Source of the DNA: Blochmannia endosymbiont of Camponotus sp.
GTDB taxonomy: Bacteria; Pseudomonadota; Gammaproteobacteria; Enterobacterales; Enterobacteriaceae
DNA: 64,000 nucleotides
NCBI RefSeq assembly: GCF_023586365.1
Contig: NZ_CP097759.1
Location: 496,001-560,000, forward strand
Direction of reading: 5' to 3'
The notes under the pieces are model-generated. The model ran no database searches and was not told where the DNA came from. It worked only from the letters and a program-made list of their open reading frames with translations. Made by a program: the position numbers and the translations under genes. Shown in pieces: positions 44,139-54,998 of the stretch. Position 1 is the first letter of the stretch; each line of letters starts with the position of its first letter.

Positions 44139-44882
44139 TTATTTATATTGACCACGTTGTCTTAATGTTTCAAACAAACATATTCCTGTGGCTACTGAGA
44201 CATTCAGTGATGTCGCAGCCCCTAACATTGGAATAGTAACTAGTTCATCGCATTTTTTCTGAGTCAGATAACGAATACCATTCCCCTCAGAACCCATTAC
44301 GAAGGCTAACGGTCTAATTAATTTGCTGTTAAAAATTAGACGTTGTGATTCTATTACAGTACCAATAATCCAGATATTATATTTTTTCAGTAATTGTAAC
44401 GTCCTAACTAAATTAGTTACTTGCATAAAAGGTATATTATCTACAGATCCACTAGCCACTTTTCTAACTGTTCCATTTAAACATGCTGAACGATTACGGG
44501 GGGCGATGACTATATGTGCACCAGCTGCATCTGCAGATCTCAAACATGCACCCAAATTATGTGGATCAGTCACTCCATCTAATATCACTAATAACGGTGT
44601 AGTTTTACATTGCATTAAAAAATTCGGTAAATCATTTTCTTTCATACAATCATTTGGAACTATTTTAGCAACAATACCTTGATGCAACGCATCTTGCACT
44701 TGAATATCTAACTGTCGGCGACTGCATTCTCGAATGCTAATTCGACGTTGTTTTATTTGATCGATTAACGATTTCAAACGCAAATCTTTAGATTTCTGCA
44801 TAACACATACAGACAAAATTCGATGTGAATAATTATCTAAAACCGACTTTATTGCATGTATACCGTATACTAATTCGCTCAT
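44139..44882 (-). CDS. rlmB: 23S rRNA Gm2251 2'-O-methyltransferase
   Basis: SPOUT-family enzyme methylating G2251 in the P-loop of 23S rRNA. The N-terminal L30e-like substrate domain (MSELVYGIHAIKSVLDN) is followed by the knotted SAM domain. SPOUT motifs are ILDGVTDPHNLGACLRSADA near residue 108, FVMGSEGNGIR near 197 and PMLGAATSLNVSVATGI near 217. The length is 247 aa (E. coli 243). It lies between rpsF and purA; the E. coli genes rnr and nsrR of that interval are absent. Confidence 0.95.
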   Translation of the reverse strand: MSELVYGIHAIKSVLDNYSHRILSVCVMQKSKDLRLKSLIDQIKQRRISIRECSRRQLDIQVQDALHQGIVAKIVPNDCMKENDLPNFLMQCKTTPLLVILDGVTDPHNLGACLRSADAAGAHIVIAPRNRSACLNGTVRKVASGSVDNIPFMQVTNLVRTLQLLKKYNIWIIGTVIESQRLIFNSKLIRPLAFVMGSEGNGIRYLTQKKCDELVTIPMLGAATSLNVSVATGICLFETLRQRGQYK

Positions 44883-45012
44883 TTCATTTATTAAAATAAT
44901 TACTTCAACACACAGTATTGCAGTAAATTTTTCAAGTATCTCCTATACTCTTATCATGAGAATCATCAATTTAATATAATTAAGATGATTTATTAAATAT
45001 TTTATTTATCAT

Positions 45013-45045
45013 AACCGTATTTCTAATTATATTAGAAATACGGTT
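45013..45045 (-). terminator. 15-bp-arm hairpin after purA
   Basis: Arms 45013-45027 and 45031-45045 are exact reverse complements with a 3-nt loop, 64 nt after the purA stop on the minus strand. The stem has several G-C pairs and an AT-rich downstream side, consistent with a purA terminator. Confidence 0.6.
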
Positions 45046-45109
45046 TAATATTTATTAACCACGCAAATAATCTTCTATTCAAAATAAGACATCACTTTCT
45101 TCGTATTAA

Positions 45110-46411
<1,302 letters not shown>

Positions 46412-46554
46412 TTAAAACACCTATTAATTCAGATTAACTATTTTGATGATAAAATTAAATTATAATTTCTATTACATATACCATAACTCTATATATCAAA
46501 CATAACGAATAATAACTATCCAAGAATATGCAAACACCCTTCTTAATTACATAA

Positions 46555-47580
46555 TTAATTATTAACCCCGATAGTACTTTTTGGTGATTTCATAAAACGT
46601 AAAAAATCAGTTTCTGCGCTTAACACCATAAGATCGTTATTGTTTTTCTTAAAACTATTTTCATATGCACGCAAGGTACGTACTAAAGCATAAAATGACG
46701 GATCTTCATTAAAAGTAGTAGCATATAGTTTAGCAGTTTCTGCGTCAGCTTCACCCCGAACGATTAACGACTGACGTTTAGCCTCAGCTAGAGTACGTGT
46801 TACTTCATAATCTGCTGTAGCACGTAATTTTTCCGCTTCTTCTCGTCCCTGGGATCTATGGCGTCTAGCGACAGCATCGCGTTCTGCACGCATACGTTGA
46901 TAAATTGCATCAGACACTTCTGTTGGCAAATTAATTTGCTTGATTCGCACATCCACTATCTCAATACCCAATGCAGCCATACTATTTGGATTAACCAAAT
47001 CAGAAACACGATATTGTTCTGGCATTGACGAATCATAATTTTTCAAATGCAAATTCAACTTTTTAAAGTTATTAAAATAAAATTCTGACACTTCCTCTCC
47101 TGAAGTGCCATTATTTAACGATGCCCGTACATCAGTCATTAATTTATTTCGAGAATCTGTCACAATGCCTTGAACATTCAATCTCCCTAATTCTGAACGT
47201 AAGCGATCGGAAAATTTTCGTTTTATCAGTACTTCCGCTTGGGAAATATCACCCCCTCCTGTTGCTAAATAATATCGACTCAAATCACTAATACGCCATT
47301 TTATATAAGAATCAATAATCAGATCCTTTTTTTCCATAGTAACAAAGCGATCTGCTTGATTGTCCATAGTCTGAATACGCGAATCTAAAATTTTTATTGT
47401 CTCAATAAATGGAATTTTAATATGCAATCCAGGATTATAAATTAATGGATTGTTATCTGCATCACGTAATACTTTGCCAAAACGCAATATAATACCCTTA
47501 TGCCCCTCTTCTATTGTAAATAAAGAAAAAAATAACACTATTATTACACATATAACAAATGAAAAAAAATTTCGTATCAT
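46555..47580 (-). CDS. hflC: HflC, membrane regulator of FtsH
   Basis: SPFH/prohibitin-family protein that with HflK forms a large cage around FtsH in the inner membrane. A single N-terminal membrane segment (about residues 4-21) precedes the SPFH domain (EGHKGIILRFGKVLRD). A coiled-coil region follows (GREEAEKLRATADYEV near 243). The length is 341 aa (E. coli 334). Its ATG directly follows the hflK stop codon with no gap, indicating coupled translation. Confidence 0.96.
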   Translation of the reverse strand: MIRNFFSFVICVIIVLFFSLFTIEEGHKGIILRFGKVLRDADNNPLIYNPGLHIKIPFIETIKILDSRIQTMDNQADRFVTMEKKDLIIDSYIKWRISDLSRYYLATGGGDISQAEVLIKRKFSDRLRSELGRLNVQGIVTDSRNKLMTDVRASLNNGTSGEEVSEFYFNNFKKLNLHLKNYDSSMPEQYRVSDLVNPNSMAALGIEIVDVRIKQINLPTEVSDAIYQRMRAERDAVARRHRSQGREEAEKLRATADYEVTRTLAEAKRQSLIVRGEADAETAKLYATTFNEDPSFYALVRTLRAYENSFKKNNNDLMVLSAETDFLRFMKSPKSTIGVNN

Positions 47581-48876
47581 CTACGACTCTCTCCCTTTGC
47601 GCACAATATCAACACGTTGTATATTAGCCTGTCTTTGATCTAATGCTTTTTCCTCAGGTATAACATTTGTATGACGAGACAGATGGTTACTCTTTGATAT
47701 TAACTGCGCATTATTCATATTAGCATCACTAGTAGCACATATTTTATTTAAGTTCAAAGCATCATCAGTATTATCAATACTATCAGAATATGCAATGTCA
47801 TTGTTATCTTTAATCTGTTTTAATTGACCCGAAGATAGTAATAGTACATTCTGGGTATCTTTTGAATTTACAAATATTTTTCTAGTATTGCTTAACACGC
47901 GCTCCATAGAATTAATATATAATCGCTCACGAGTAATTTCAGGAGCTGCTTTATATTCTGGCAAAATTTTAGTAAATCTTTGTACTTCACCTTGCGCTTC
48001 CAAAATAGTGCGTGCTTTATATGCACGCCCTTCCTCTAAAATACGTTGCGCGTGTCCATTGGCGCGTGGTTGCACTTCATTAGCATAAGCTTCAGCTTCA
48101 CGAATATATTGTTGTTCATTTTCTCGGGCAGCAATAGCATCATCAAATGCTGCTTTTACTTCTTCTGGGGGACGAGCTGTTTGAAAATTTACATCTAATA
48201 AAGTAATACCCATATTATAAGGATATATCGTTTTCTCTAACACCTTTCGAGTATCACTGCGTACCACCGTGCGTCCTTCTGTTAAAATACGATCCATATT
48301 ATATTTTCCAATAACCCCGCGCAAAGCGCTATCAGTAGCTTGACGCAAGCTATCGTCAGCATCAATAACGTTAAATAAATAGTTTTTTGGATCAGTGACG
48401 CGGTACTGTACATTCATCTCTACTCGGACTACATTTTCATCTGAAGTTAACATCATACCAGAAGCTGCTAATTCACGTACTGATTCTACATTTACTGGAA
48501 TTACAACATCAAAAAAAGTAGGCTTCCAATTTAAACCTGGTTGTACTAAATGATGATATTTTCCAAATCTTAAAACTACCCCGCGTTCTGCTTCTTTAAT
48601 CGTGTACAAACCACTAATAATCCACGTAAAAACAACAATAATTAACATTAACATTATAAAAAAATTTTTATTTTTAGGAAATTTTTCAGAATCTTGATTG
48701 CGTTTGTTAAATATATTTAATTTATCAGTTATTTTATCTAAATATTTATCTGCATCTAATATATTAAATTCAGATTTATTCTTGTCTTCAATAGAAGAAC
48801 GATCTACATCATTCTTATCATGATGTCCCCATGGATCATGAATATATTTATAGTTATTAAGATGATTACAAATCAT
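47581..48876 (-). CDS. hflK: HflK, membrane regulator of FtsH
   Basis: Partner of HflC. A hydrophilic N-terminal region with the HDPWGHH motif is followed by a membrane segment near residues 73-92. The SPFH domain follows (KEAERGVVLRFGKYHHLVQP; SDENVVRVEMNVQYRV; DDSLRQATDSALRGVIGKY), then a coiled coil and a variable tail. The start at 48876 (MICNHL) has GAGG six nt upstream and gives 431 aa; the GTG at 48888 overlaps that site. The tail ends QRQANIQRVDIVRKGRES, like E. coli. Confidence 0.96.
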   Translation of the reverse strand: MICNHLNNYKYIHDPWGHHDKNDVDRSSIEDKNKSEFNILDADKYLDKITDKLNIFNKRNQDSEKFPKNKNFFIMLMLIIVVFTWIISGLYTIKEAERGVVLRFGKYHHLVQPGLNWKPTFFDVVIPVNVESVRELAASGMMLTSDENVVRVEMNVQYRVTDPKNYLFNVIDADDSLRQATDSALRGVIGKYNMDRILTEGRTVVRSDTRKVLEKTIYPYNMGITLLDVNFQTARPPEEVKAAFDDAIAARENEQQYIREAEAYANEVQPRANGHAQRILEEGRAYKARTILEAQGEVQRFTKILPEYKAAPEITRERLYINSMERVLSNTRKIFVNSKDTQNVLLLSSGQLKQIKDNNDIAYSDSIDNTDDALNLNKICATSDANMNNAQLISKSNHLSRHTNVIPEEKALDQRQANIQRVDIVRKGRES

Positions 48877-48933
48877 ATTTTTCCTCACACATTATATGAG
48901 CGATATATATATTCCCTTTTTATTTTAAAAATA

Positions 48934-50220
48934 TTAAACAATATAATTTATCAATAATTTATTATTTTTTAATAAACGACCCCAACTTACAGAAGATAAA
49001 TATATTTTTAACCTAATATAATTATCATCTTCAACCCAATATTGTTTAACAACCTGTAGCTTATATAACTTCTCACATAAACCGTTACTTATAGGCATTC
49101 TTAATTCATAAGAAATCATATAATTTGACAACAATTCATTAATAGCTTGCACCAATAAAGAAAGACCTACATTGTTTTGAGCTGATATCCAGACCCGTAT
49201 TGGACAGCCATGATTATCTCGATCAATACGTGGCGCTATTTCTTTCAATTGATCTATCTTGTTCATCACCAAAATCCTTGGAACATTATGAACACTCAAA
49301 TTACTCAAAATACAATGTACCGTGTTAATATTTTGTTCAAATTTTTCATCAGCAACGTCTACAACATGTAATAATAGAGTTGCTTGTACTGTCTCTTGCA
49401 AAGTCGCCTTAAAAGAAGATATTAAACCACGCGGTAAATTTTGAATAAAACCTACCGTATCTGTTAATATAATATCATGAGCACCTTTGTATACAATACG
49501 TCTACTTGTAGGATCAAGAGTGGCAAAAAGTTTCGATGATGTATACGCATGTGATGCGGTCATTGTGTTAAATAAAGTAGATTTTCCAGCATTTGTATAT
49601 CCTACTAAAGAAACAGTAGGCACTCCGATTCTAACACGATGTCGTCTACCCTGTTCCCGTTGGTTTTCTATTTTTTTTAGACGCAATAAAATCTGGGTCA
49701 TCTCCTTACGTAATAAACGGCGATCACTTTCTAATTGCATCTCTCCTGATCCCCCTCGCAAACCAATACCTCCTTTTTGACGCTCCAGATGACTCCATTC
49801 ATGTACTAAACGAGAATTTAAATGCCTCAGTTGAGCTAATTTCACTTGCAACTTACCTTCGTACGTACGTGCACGTTGCGCAAAAATATTGAGAATCAGT
49901 TGATTTCTATCAATTATCTTGCATTTCAACAAACACATAAGATTCCGTTCTTGATGAGGAGATAAAATACAATTGAACAACACAATAGATACGGAATTAT
50001 TTCTAATCATTCGCTCAAGTTCTAATGTTTTTCCGATCCCGATAAAATATTTAGAGTTACAAGTCTTACAATTACTAGTAAGAATATCCAATATCTCCAT
50101 GCCTGCCGTAGATGCCAAAGATAAAAATTCCTGTAAATTAAAATTTTCATTTTGGTTTTTTTTGGCAAAAAAAGTATGAACTAAAATAGATTGATTATTC
50201 AAATAACCTGAATCACACAA
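48934..50220 (-). CDS. hflX: Ribosome-associated GTPase HflX, UUG start
   Basis: Splits stalled ribosomes, especially under heat stress. The N-terminal HflX domain contains YFIGIGKTLELERMI and the conserved RTYEGKLQVKLAQLRHLNSR. The G domain has TVSLVGYTNAGKSTLFN near residue 203, the DTVGFIQNLP G3 motif and NKID G4. The length is 428 aa (E. coli 426). The region GLRGGSGEMQLESDRR has one residue more than the usual GLRGPGETQLETDRR. The TTG start has GGAG nine nt upstream. It lies in the hfq-hflX-hflK-hflC cluster. Confidence 0.96.
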   Translation of the reverse strand: MCDSGYLNNQSILVHTFFAKKNQNENFNLQEFLSLASTAGMEILDILTSNCKTCNSKYFIGIGKTLELERMIRNNSVSIVLFNCILSPHQERNLMCLLKCKIIDRNQLILNIFAQRARTYEGKLQVKLAQLRHLNSRLVHEWSHLERQKGGIGLRGGSGEMQLESDRRLLRKEMTQILLRLKKIENQREQGRRHRVRIGVPTVSLVGYTNAGKSTLFNTMTASHAYTSSKLFATLDPTSRRIVYKGAHDIILTDTVGFIQNLPRGLISSFKATLQETVQATLLLHVVDVADEKFEQNINTVHCILSNLSVHNVPRILVMNKIDQLKEIAPRIDRDNHGCPIRVWISAQNNVGLSLLVQAINELLSNYMISYELRMPISNGLCEKLYKLQVVKQYWVEDDNYIRLKIYLSSVSWGRLLKNNKLLINYIV

Positions 50221-50373
50221 TAAAAGTTACTCCACAAATAAGTTATACACATATAATCACATATAATGAAGTTATCAAACGTTTTATAGTATACCATACT
50301 TAATAGTATTCGATACTACTACATTTAGTACATAATTATACTTAAAAAATTAAAAAGTCTCTGAAATAAACGA

Positions 50374-50619
50374 TCAGAATGTAGTGTGATTGCCAGCACG
50401 ACTAACATAGTATGAAACAACACGGGAAGGGACAATAGTAGATATAGCATGCTTATAAATCATTTGATTCACTGTATTTCTTAACAAAATCACAAATTTA
50501 TCAAAAGACTCAATTTCTCCTTGCAATTTAATACCGTTTACCAAATAAATAAAAACCGGAACGCGCTCACGACGTAATACGTTCAAAAATGGATCTTGTA
50601 ATGATTGAACTTTGTGCAT
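50374..50619 (-). CDS. hfq: RNA chaperone Hfq
   Basis: Sm-like hexameric protein that pairs small RNAs with mRNAs. The Sm1 motif [20 protein letters not shown] and the Sm2 motif with [12 protein letters not shown] are intact, so the RNA-binding rings should be formed. The ATG at 50619 has AAGGA eight nt upstream and gives 81 aa. E. coli Hfq has 102; the disordered acidic tail is missing. It lies between miaA and hflX, as in E. coli. Confidence 0.97.
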   Translation of the reverse strand: MHKVQSLQDPFLNVLRRERVPVFIYLVNGIKLQGEIESFDKFVILLRNTVNQMIYKHAISTIVPSRVVSYYVSRAGNHTTF

Positions 50620-50701
50620 TTTCAATTTCCTTAAAAATTAATTTTATATTATTCTAAACGGTCTAAATAAAGCAGATGATTTCAAATTTAATTTTTTAAT
50701 T

Positions 50702-51682
50702 TTATATATTAGATGAATTTTTAATTAATATCTTCGATATACTATCAGTCGCCTCAGATAAATTATCACTATTTAACCAACACAAATTCGGCCATCTACG
50801 TAACCAGGTTAATTGTCGTTTCGCAAGTTGCCGAGTAGCATAAATTCCTTTAATTATCATCTGATTATAGTTAATATCGCCAGATAAATATTCCCACATT
50901 TGACGATAACCTACGCAAGAAATGGATGATTTTACTGCTTTGGTATGCAAATCAGATCGATTAAATAATCTAATAACTTCATCTTCAAACCCGATATCTA
51001 ACATTCTATGGAAACGTTTCTCAATTCGTTTATATAACAAATCACGACTTGATGGAACAATAGCAAATTGTTGAAATCGATATTTCAGTTTTTGACTATT
51101 AATTAGTTTTAATTCTGTCCATGTTTTACCAGAAATAAAAAAAATTTCTAATGCTCGGATTATTCTCTTATGATCATTTAAATGAATTTTGTTGGCCGAA
51201 ATCGGATCAATATGTTTTAATAAATCGTGTATATTTATCCATCCCGTTCTTTTTGCTTCATATTCCAGATCATCACGAATTTTTTGATTAGTTGCTGGTA
51301 AAATAAACAACCCCTCTAGCAGAGTTTTAAAGTATAACATCGTTCCACCCACCAACAAAGGTGTATGTTCAGATTGTATAATATTTTCCATTTCATTATC
51401 TGCATCACGATAAAAATCTGCCACTGAATAACATTCAACTGGATCACGAATATCTATCAATTTATGCGGGGCTAGTTTTAATTCTTCAGCAACAGGCTTA
51501 GCTGTCCCGATATTCATATCACGATATATCAAAGCCGAATCAACACTGATAATATCTATTTTTTCTTTTCTTTTTTTTAAAGCTATAGCTAAACTTGTTT
51601 TCCCGGCAGCCGTAGGACCCATTAAAAATATAACTAACGGTTGATGTTTAATAAAATTCTCCCTTAATTTACATAAAATCAA
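50702..51682 (-). CDS. miaA: tRNA dimethylallyltransferase, start uncertain
   Basis: Adds dimethylallyl to A37 of tRNAs reading UNN codons. The P-loop is FLMGPTAAGKTSLAIAL, followed by ISVDSALIYRDMNIGTAKP and LLVGGTMLYFKTLLEGL. The C-terminal region has SCVGYRQMWEYLSG and YATRQLAKRQLTWLRRW. The length is 326 aa if the TTG at 51682 is used (E. coli 316). No ATG or GTG precedes the P-loop. An ATT at 51652 has AGGGAG six nt upstream and is an alternative start. mutL, its E. coli upstream neighbour, is absent. Confidence 0.95.
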   Translation of the reverse strand: MILCKLRENFIKHQPLVIFLMGPTAAGKTSLAIALKKRKEKIDIISVDSALIYRDMNIGTAKPVAEELKLAPHKLIDIRDPVECYSVADFYRDADNEMENIIQSEHTPLLVGGTMLYFKTLLEGLFILPATNQKIRDDLEYEAKRTGWINIHDLLKHIDPISANKIHLNDHKRIIRALEIFFISGKTWTELKLINSQKLKYRFQQFAIVPSSRDLLYKRIEKRFHRMLDIGFEDEVIRLFNRSDLHTKAVKSSISCVGYRQMWEYLSGDINYNQMIIKGIYATRQLAKRQLTWLRRWPNLCWLNSDNLSEATDSISKILIKNSSNI

Positions 51683-51883
51683 AAATATTATTACCTGAAA
51701 TCATTTTTACAATTTATCAAAAAATTCAATTATTTCAAGATACATGTTAACTCTTATATATATACGTATGTGCATAAGTATCAATAAATATTTCTTAAAA
51801 ATACTGAATGTATGATAATTTATTTAATATAATAATTGTTGATTTTTTTGTTTATTAATTTACAGTAAATACATTTTTTGAGA

Positions 51884-53155
51884 TCATGAATGATCTAATA
51901 ATTTTTGTTGTGACATCATGAAATAAGAGCATAAGCCTTTGTACAAAGCATTAGCTATTTTTTCTTGATATCCGTTATTAACCAACAGAAATTCTTCTTT
52001 TACATTGCTAATAAATCCAGTTTCTACTAAAATAGATGGAATATCAGGAGATCGTAATATACCAAAACTAGAATATTCAGGTATATCCTTATGTAAAGGA
52101 GTAATATTTTTTAATTGATGTAAAACATGTGCTGCAATATCATACCCTGCTCTTTGAGCGTAACCAAATTGTAAATCTAAAACTAAATGATTAAAATACG
52201 GATCACTATGATAGCTGGTTAATATATCTCCCAATCCTCCCAATAACTCTGCGTGTTTCTCACTGCGTTGTAGCCAATGTATCATTTCACTTTTAGCGCG
52301 ACGATTAGATAATACCCAAACTGATGCCCCTCTAACATTAGTGTTTAAAGCAGAATCTGCATGAATAGACACTAATACATTTGCTGCTCTTTTTCGAGCC
52401 AAATTAGAGCGTTCCATGACCGATAGAAAATAGTCTCCATCACGAATCATAACAGCTTTAAAACTCGGATCTAAATCCAATAATGTTTTTAGTTTTTTAG
52501 CTATGTTAATCGTAATATTTTTTTCATATATTCCATGGCGACCTGTAGCTCCTGGATCCTGCCCTCCATGTCCAGCATCGATAGCTACAATAATAGGAGA
52601 TAATGTCTTATTGTGGTTCTGATTTTTTCTAAATTGCGTATCTATTATTCTCTCTTGATTATTTATTACTTGACCTGAATTAACATGAATTTTACGGTGT
52701 ATAATGGGGGATATTTTGCGAGTATTTACATCAGAGACGGTAAACATTTTTTTTTTCAAAATTGTTAATACAATACGATAATGTTCTTTTATTTGTTTTT
52801 GTGCTACCGTTCCTATGTTGGAAGGAGAAGTTAAATCTAATACTATACGTATACTTTGGTGATTAAGAGATGTATTTGTTCGAATACGTTTAACTAAATT
52901 AGTGCCATTAAAATTTATTGGAAATATATTTTTTTGAACTTTAGATGTTTTTAAAAGATCTATTACAATTCTTTCCGGGTTATGCAAGGAAAATACCATA
53001 TACATGGGAACAACAGCGCTATCTAATGTTACTATAGCTTGATTTGTATTATTGGTAACAGAGATTGAACTAAGAGTTGATGCTATAACTGGGTCAACAC
53101 ATAAATATTTTGAAAATATTGTCATTACGAAAATTATTTCGTATTTTAACTTCAT
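51884..53155 (-). CDS. amiB: N-acetylmuramoyl-L-alanine amidase AmiB
   Basis: Periplasmic zinc amidase cleaving peptidoglycan for daughter-cell separation. A signal peptide (about residues 1-25) precedes an AMIN domain. The Amidase_3 domain shows IVAIDAGHGGQDPGATGRHG, NVLVSIHADSALN and SILVETGFISN, which carry the expected His and Glu zinc/catalytic residues. The start at 53155 overlaps the tsaE stop (ATGA) and has GGAAG upstream, giving 423 aa (E. coli 445); an earlier ATG at 53173 is less likely. E. coli order is tsaE-amiB-mutL-miaA. Confidence 0.95.
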   Translation of the reverse strand: MKLKYEIIFVMTIFSKYLCVDPVIASTLSSISVTNNTNQAIVTLDSAVVPMYMVFSLHNPERIVIDLLKTSKVQKNIFPINFNGTNLVKRIRTNTSLNHQSIRIVLDLTSPSNIGTVAQKQIKEHYRIVLTILKKKMFTVSDVNTRKISPIIHRKIHVNSGQVINNQERIIDTQFRKNQNHNKTLSPIIVAIDAGHGGQDPGATGRHGIYEKNITINIAKKLKTLLDLDPSFKAVMIRDGDYFLSVMERSNLARKRAANVLVSIHADSALNTNVRGASVWVLSNRRAKSEMIHWLQRSEKHAELLGGLGDILTSYHSDPYFNHLVLDLQFGYAQRAGYDIAAHVLHQLKNITPLHKDIPEYSSFGILRSPDIPSILVETGFISNVKEEFLLVNNGYQEKIANALYKGLCSYFMMSQQKLLDHS

Positions 53156-53640
53156 GTTTCTAACTTCCAACATGCTAACAAAGTATCTAACATTTTGTTA
53201 CCTAAACTACTAAAAGATTCTATAATGACTTTCCTAGATTCTTTACGATCATGATAATTTATCGTTACTGAAATATCTTCTTTTGGTAAAATTCCCATTC
53301 CTTGTTTTGGCCACTCTATTAAGCATACAGTGTAGCCATCAAAATAATCTCTAATCCCCATGTACTCTAGTTCTTCTGAAGAAGTTAACCGATAAAAATC
53401 AAAATGACATACACGCCAATGCGTCAAAATATAAGATTCAATTAAAGTGTAAGTAGGACTATGTATATGGCCATTATGTCCTAATGCATTTAAAAATCCC
53501 TTACAAAAAACAGATTTTCCTGATCCTATATAACCATTTAAATAAATCACACAACCTTGAACACAAACAGAAGCCAAAGTAGCACCTAATGACAGGGTTT
53601 TTAATTCATCAGATAATACCAATACACATTTCTTCATCAT
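53152..53640 (-). CDS. tsaE: tRNA threonylcarbamoyladenosine biosynthesis ATPase TsaE
   Basis: ATPase subunit of the TsaB-TsaD-TsaE machinery that makes t6A37 in ANN-decoding tRNAs. The Walker A motif is YLNGYIGSGKSVFCKGFL near residue 33, followed by HIHSPTYTLIESY, CHFDFYRL and YMGIRDYFDGYTVCLIEWP. The length is 162 aa (E. coli 153). The usual Asp in the GDLGAGKT-type loop is Tyr here. It overlaps amiB by four bases. nnr and queG, which precede it in E. coli, are missing. Confidence 0.95.
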   Translation of the reverse strand: MMKKCVLVLSDELKTLSLGATLASVCVQGCVIYLNGYIGSGKSVFCKGFLNALGHNGHIHSPTYTLIESYILTHWRVCHFDFYRLTSSEELEYMGIRDYFDGYTVCLIEWPKQGMGILPKEDISVTINYHDRKESRKVIIESFSSLGNKMLDTLLACWKLET

Positions 53641-54227
53641 TAATATAAATTTAAGATCTTATACGCTAAAGTATTATTATAAGTAAAATAATATAAAAAA
53701 TATTAACATAATCACTCATCATTCAATTAATTTTTTGTAGATACATAACAATATATATATAAAACTCATATAACAAATATAAAATTATAAACAACACTAA
53801 TCACATCGCTCTACGCTAAAGAAAATTTTTTCGTTAAAATTAAAAAATAATAATCTATGCGCACTTAAAATTAATTTGTATTACTACAAACTACCCCAGC
53901 AAATAATTTACTCTTTATATCAATGTTAGGAGTTGATATAGAAAATAAGAGTAAATCAATCTCAAATCAAATGTATTCAAAAAAAATAATCGTATACTAT
54001 TTATACTTATAAAAGCGAAAATAATTTTGTCGTATTCGCTATCCATTAATTTGTCAAACTCATTGCCATATCAATAAATATACATGCTCAATTTATTTTT
54101 AAACGACAAACAATTTTTAATTTATATATAATTGCCGCGCTAAAATATATTAATATTACACTTATTTTAAACTGTATTTAGAATGAGTATACAATGGTAA
54201 TTAATGATATAAAATTAAATACTAAAA
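53641..54227. other. Spacer between tsaE and tRNA-Gly (ancestral nnr-queG site)
   Basis: A 587-bp AT-rich gap in place of nnr and queG. No ORF or remnant is recognisable. A two-stem inverted repeat is present at 53906-53956. Confidence 0.55.
53906..53956. repeat. Two-stem imperfect hairpin upstream of tsaE
   Basis: An outer 10-bp stem (53906-53915 with 53947-53956) encloses an adjoining 8-bp stem (53916-53923 with 53933-53940). There is a 6-nt bulge and a 9-nt loop containing TTAGGAG. It could be an RNA structure; its function is unknown. Confidence 0.4.
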
Positions 54228-54303
54228 TGGAGCGGGAAACGAGATTTGAACTCGCGACCCCAACCTTGGCAAGGTTGTGCTCTCCCAGCTGAGCTATTCC
54301 CGC
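54228..54303 (-). tRNA. tRNA-Gly (GCC anticodon), CCA encoded
   Basis: Acceptor GCGGGAA / TTCCCGC, anticodon loop TTGCCAA and T-loop TTCAAAT form a complete cloverleaf very close to the E. coli glyV/X/Y tRNAs. E. coli has three tandem copies here; one remains. The 3' CCA is encoded, unlike the other three tRNA genes in the window. Confidence 0.97.
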
Positions 54304-54458
54304 TTACTTTAAATGAAAAATTAAAAACATAGCTACTTATTCAATGAATCTACATCATATATTTGACAACAATTACAAACTACATCAACTAACTAATTTA
54401 GTTAATTGATTTTTCTTGCGCTTTCAAATAATATCTAAATTATGAATTTTATGGCGCT

Positions 54459-54998
54459 TTATAATTGTATAAAATGCTCGCGATAATACATTAATTCTGA
54501 AACAGATTCGCGAATATCATCTAATGCGCAATGGGTTTTCTGTAATCGTAATCCAGATATCAAATCTGGTCTCCAGCGCATCATTAATTCTTTAATCGTA
54601 CTCACATCTAAATAACGATGATTAAAATATGATTCTAATTCTGGCATATATCGGAGTAAAAATAGACGATCCTGAGCTATACTATTTCCGCATATCGGTG
54701 ACTTTTTAAAATCGACCCAATTTATTAAAAATTTTATTGTCAAATTAGATGCGCTAATCTCATCCAATGCACTACATCTCACCTTTTCTATCAAACCAGT
54801 AGCGCTATGAACACGCATGTTCCAGTCGTCCATTAATAATAGCTGAGATTCAGATTGATGTATCGGTATAACAGGACCTTCTGATAAAATATTCAATTTA
54901 CTATCGGTAACTAAAGTAGCCACTTCCAAAATACGATCCCGTTCTGGATTTAATCCAGTCATCTCTAAATCAATCCATATCAAATTATCATCACGCAT
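54459..54998 (-). CDS. orn: Oligoribonuclease
   Basis: DEDDh 3'-5' exonuclease degrading two- to five-nucleotide RNAs at the end of mRNA turnover. Catalytic motifs are WIDLEMTGL (Asp/Glu at the start), SIAQDRLFL (Asp near residue 112) and [10 protein letters not shown] (His and Asp near 158-163). The length is 179 aa (E. coli 181). A GGGG run lies just upstream of the ATG. The tRNA-Gly gene lies 155 bp downstream on the same strand. Confidence 0.97.
   Translation of the reverse strand: MRDDNLIWIDLEMTGLNPERDRILEVATLVTDSKLNILSEGPVIPIHQSESQLLLMDDWNMRVHSATGLIEKVRCSALDEISASNLTIKFLINWVDFKKSPICGNSIAQDRLFLLRYMPELESYFNHRYLDVSTIKELMMRWRPDLISGLRLQKTHCALDDIRESVSELMYYREHFIQL

Noticed and set aside
44323-44682. 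119-codon plus-strand ORF opposite rlmB
   Set aside because: Antisense shadow of the SPOUT domain coding region; no domain or ribosome-binding site.
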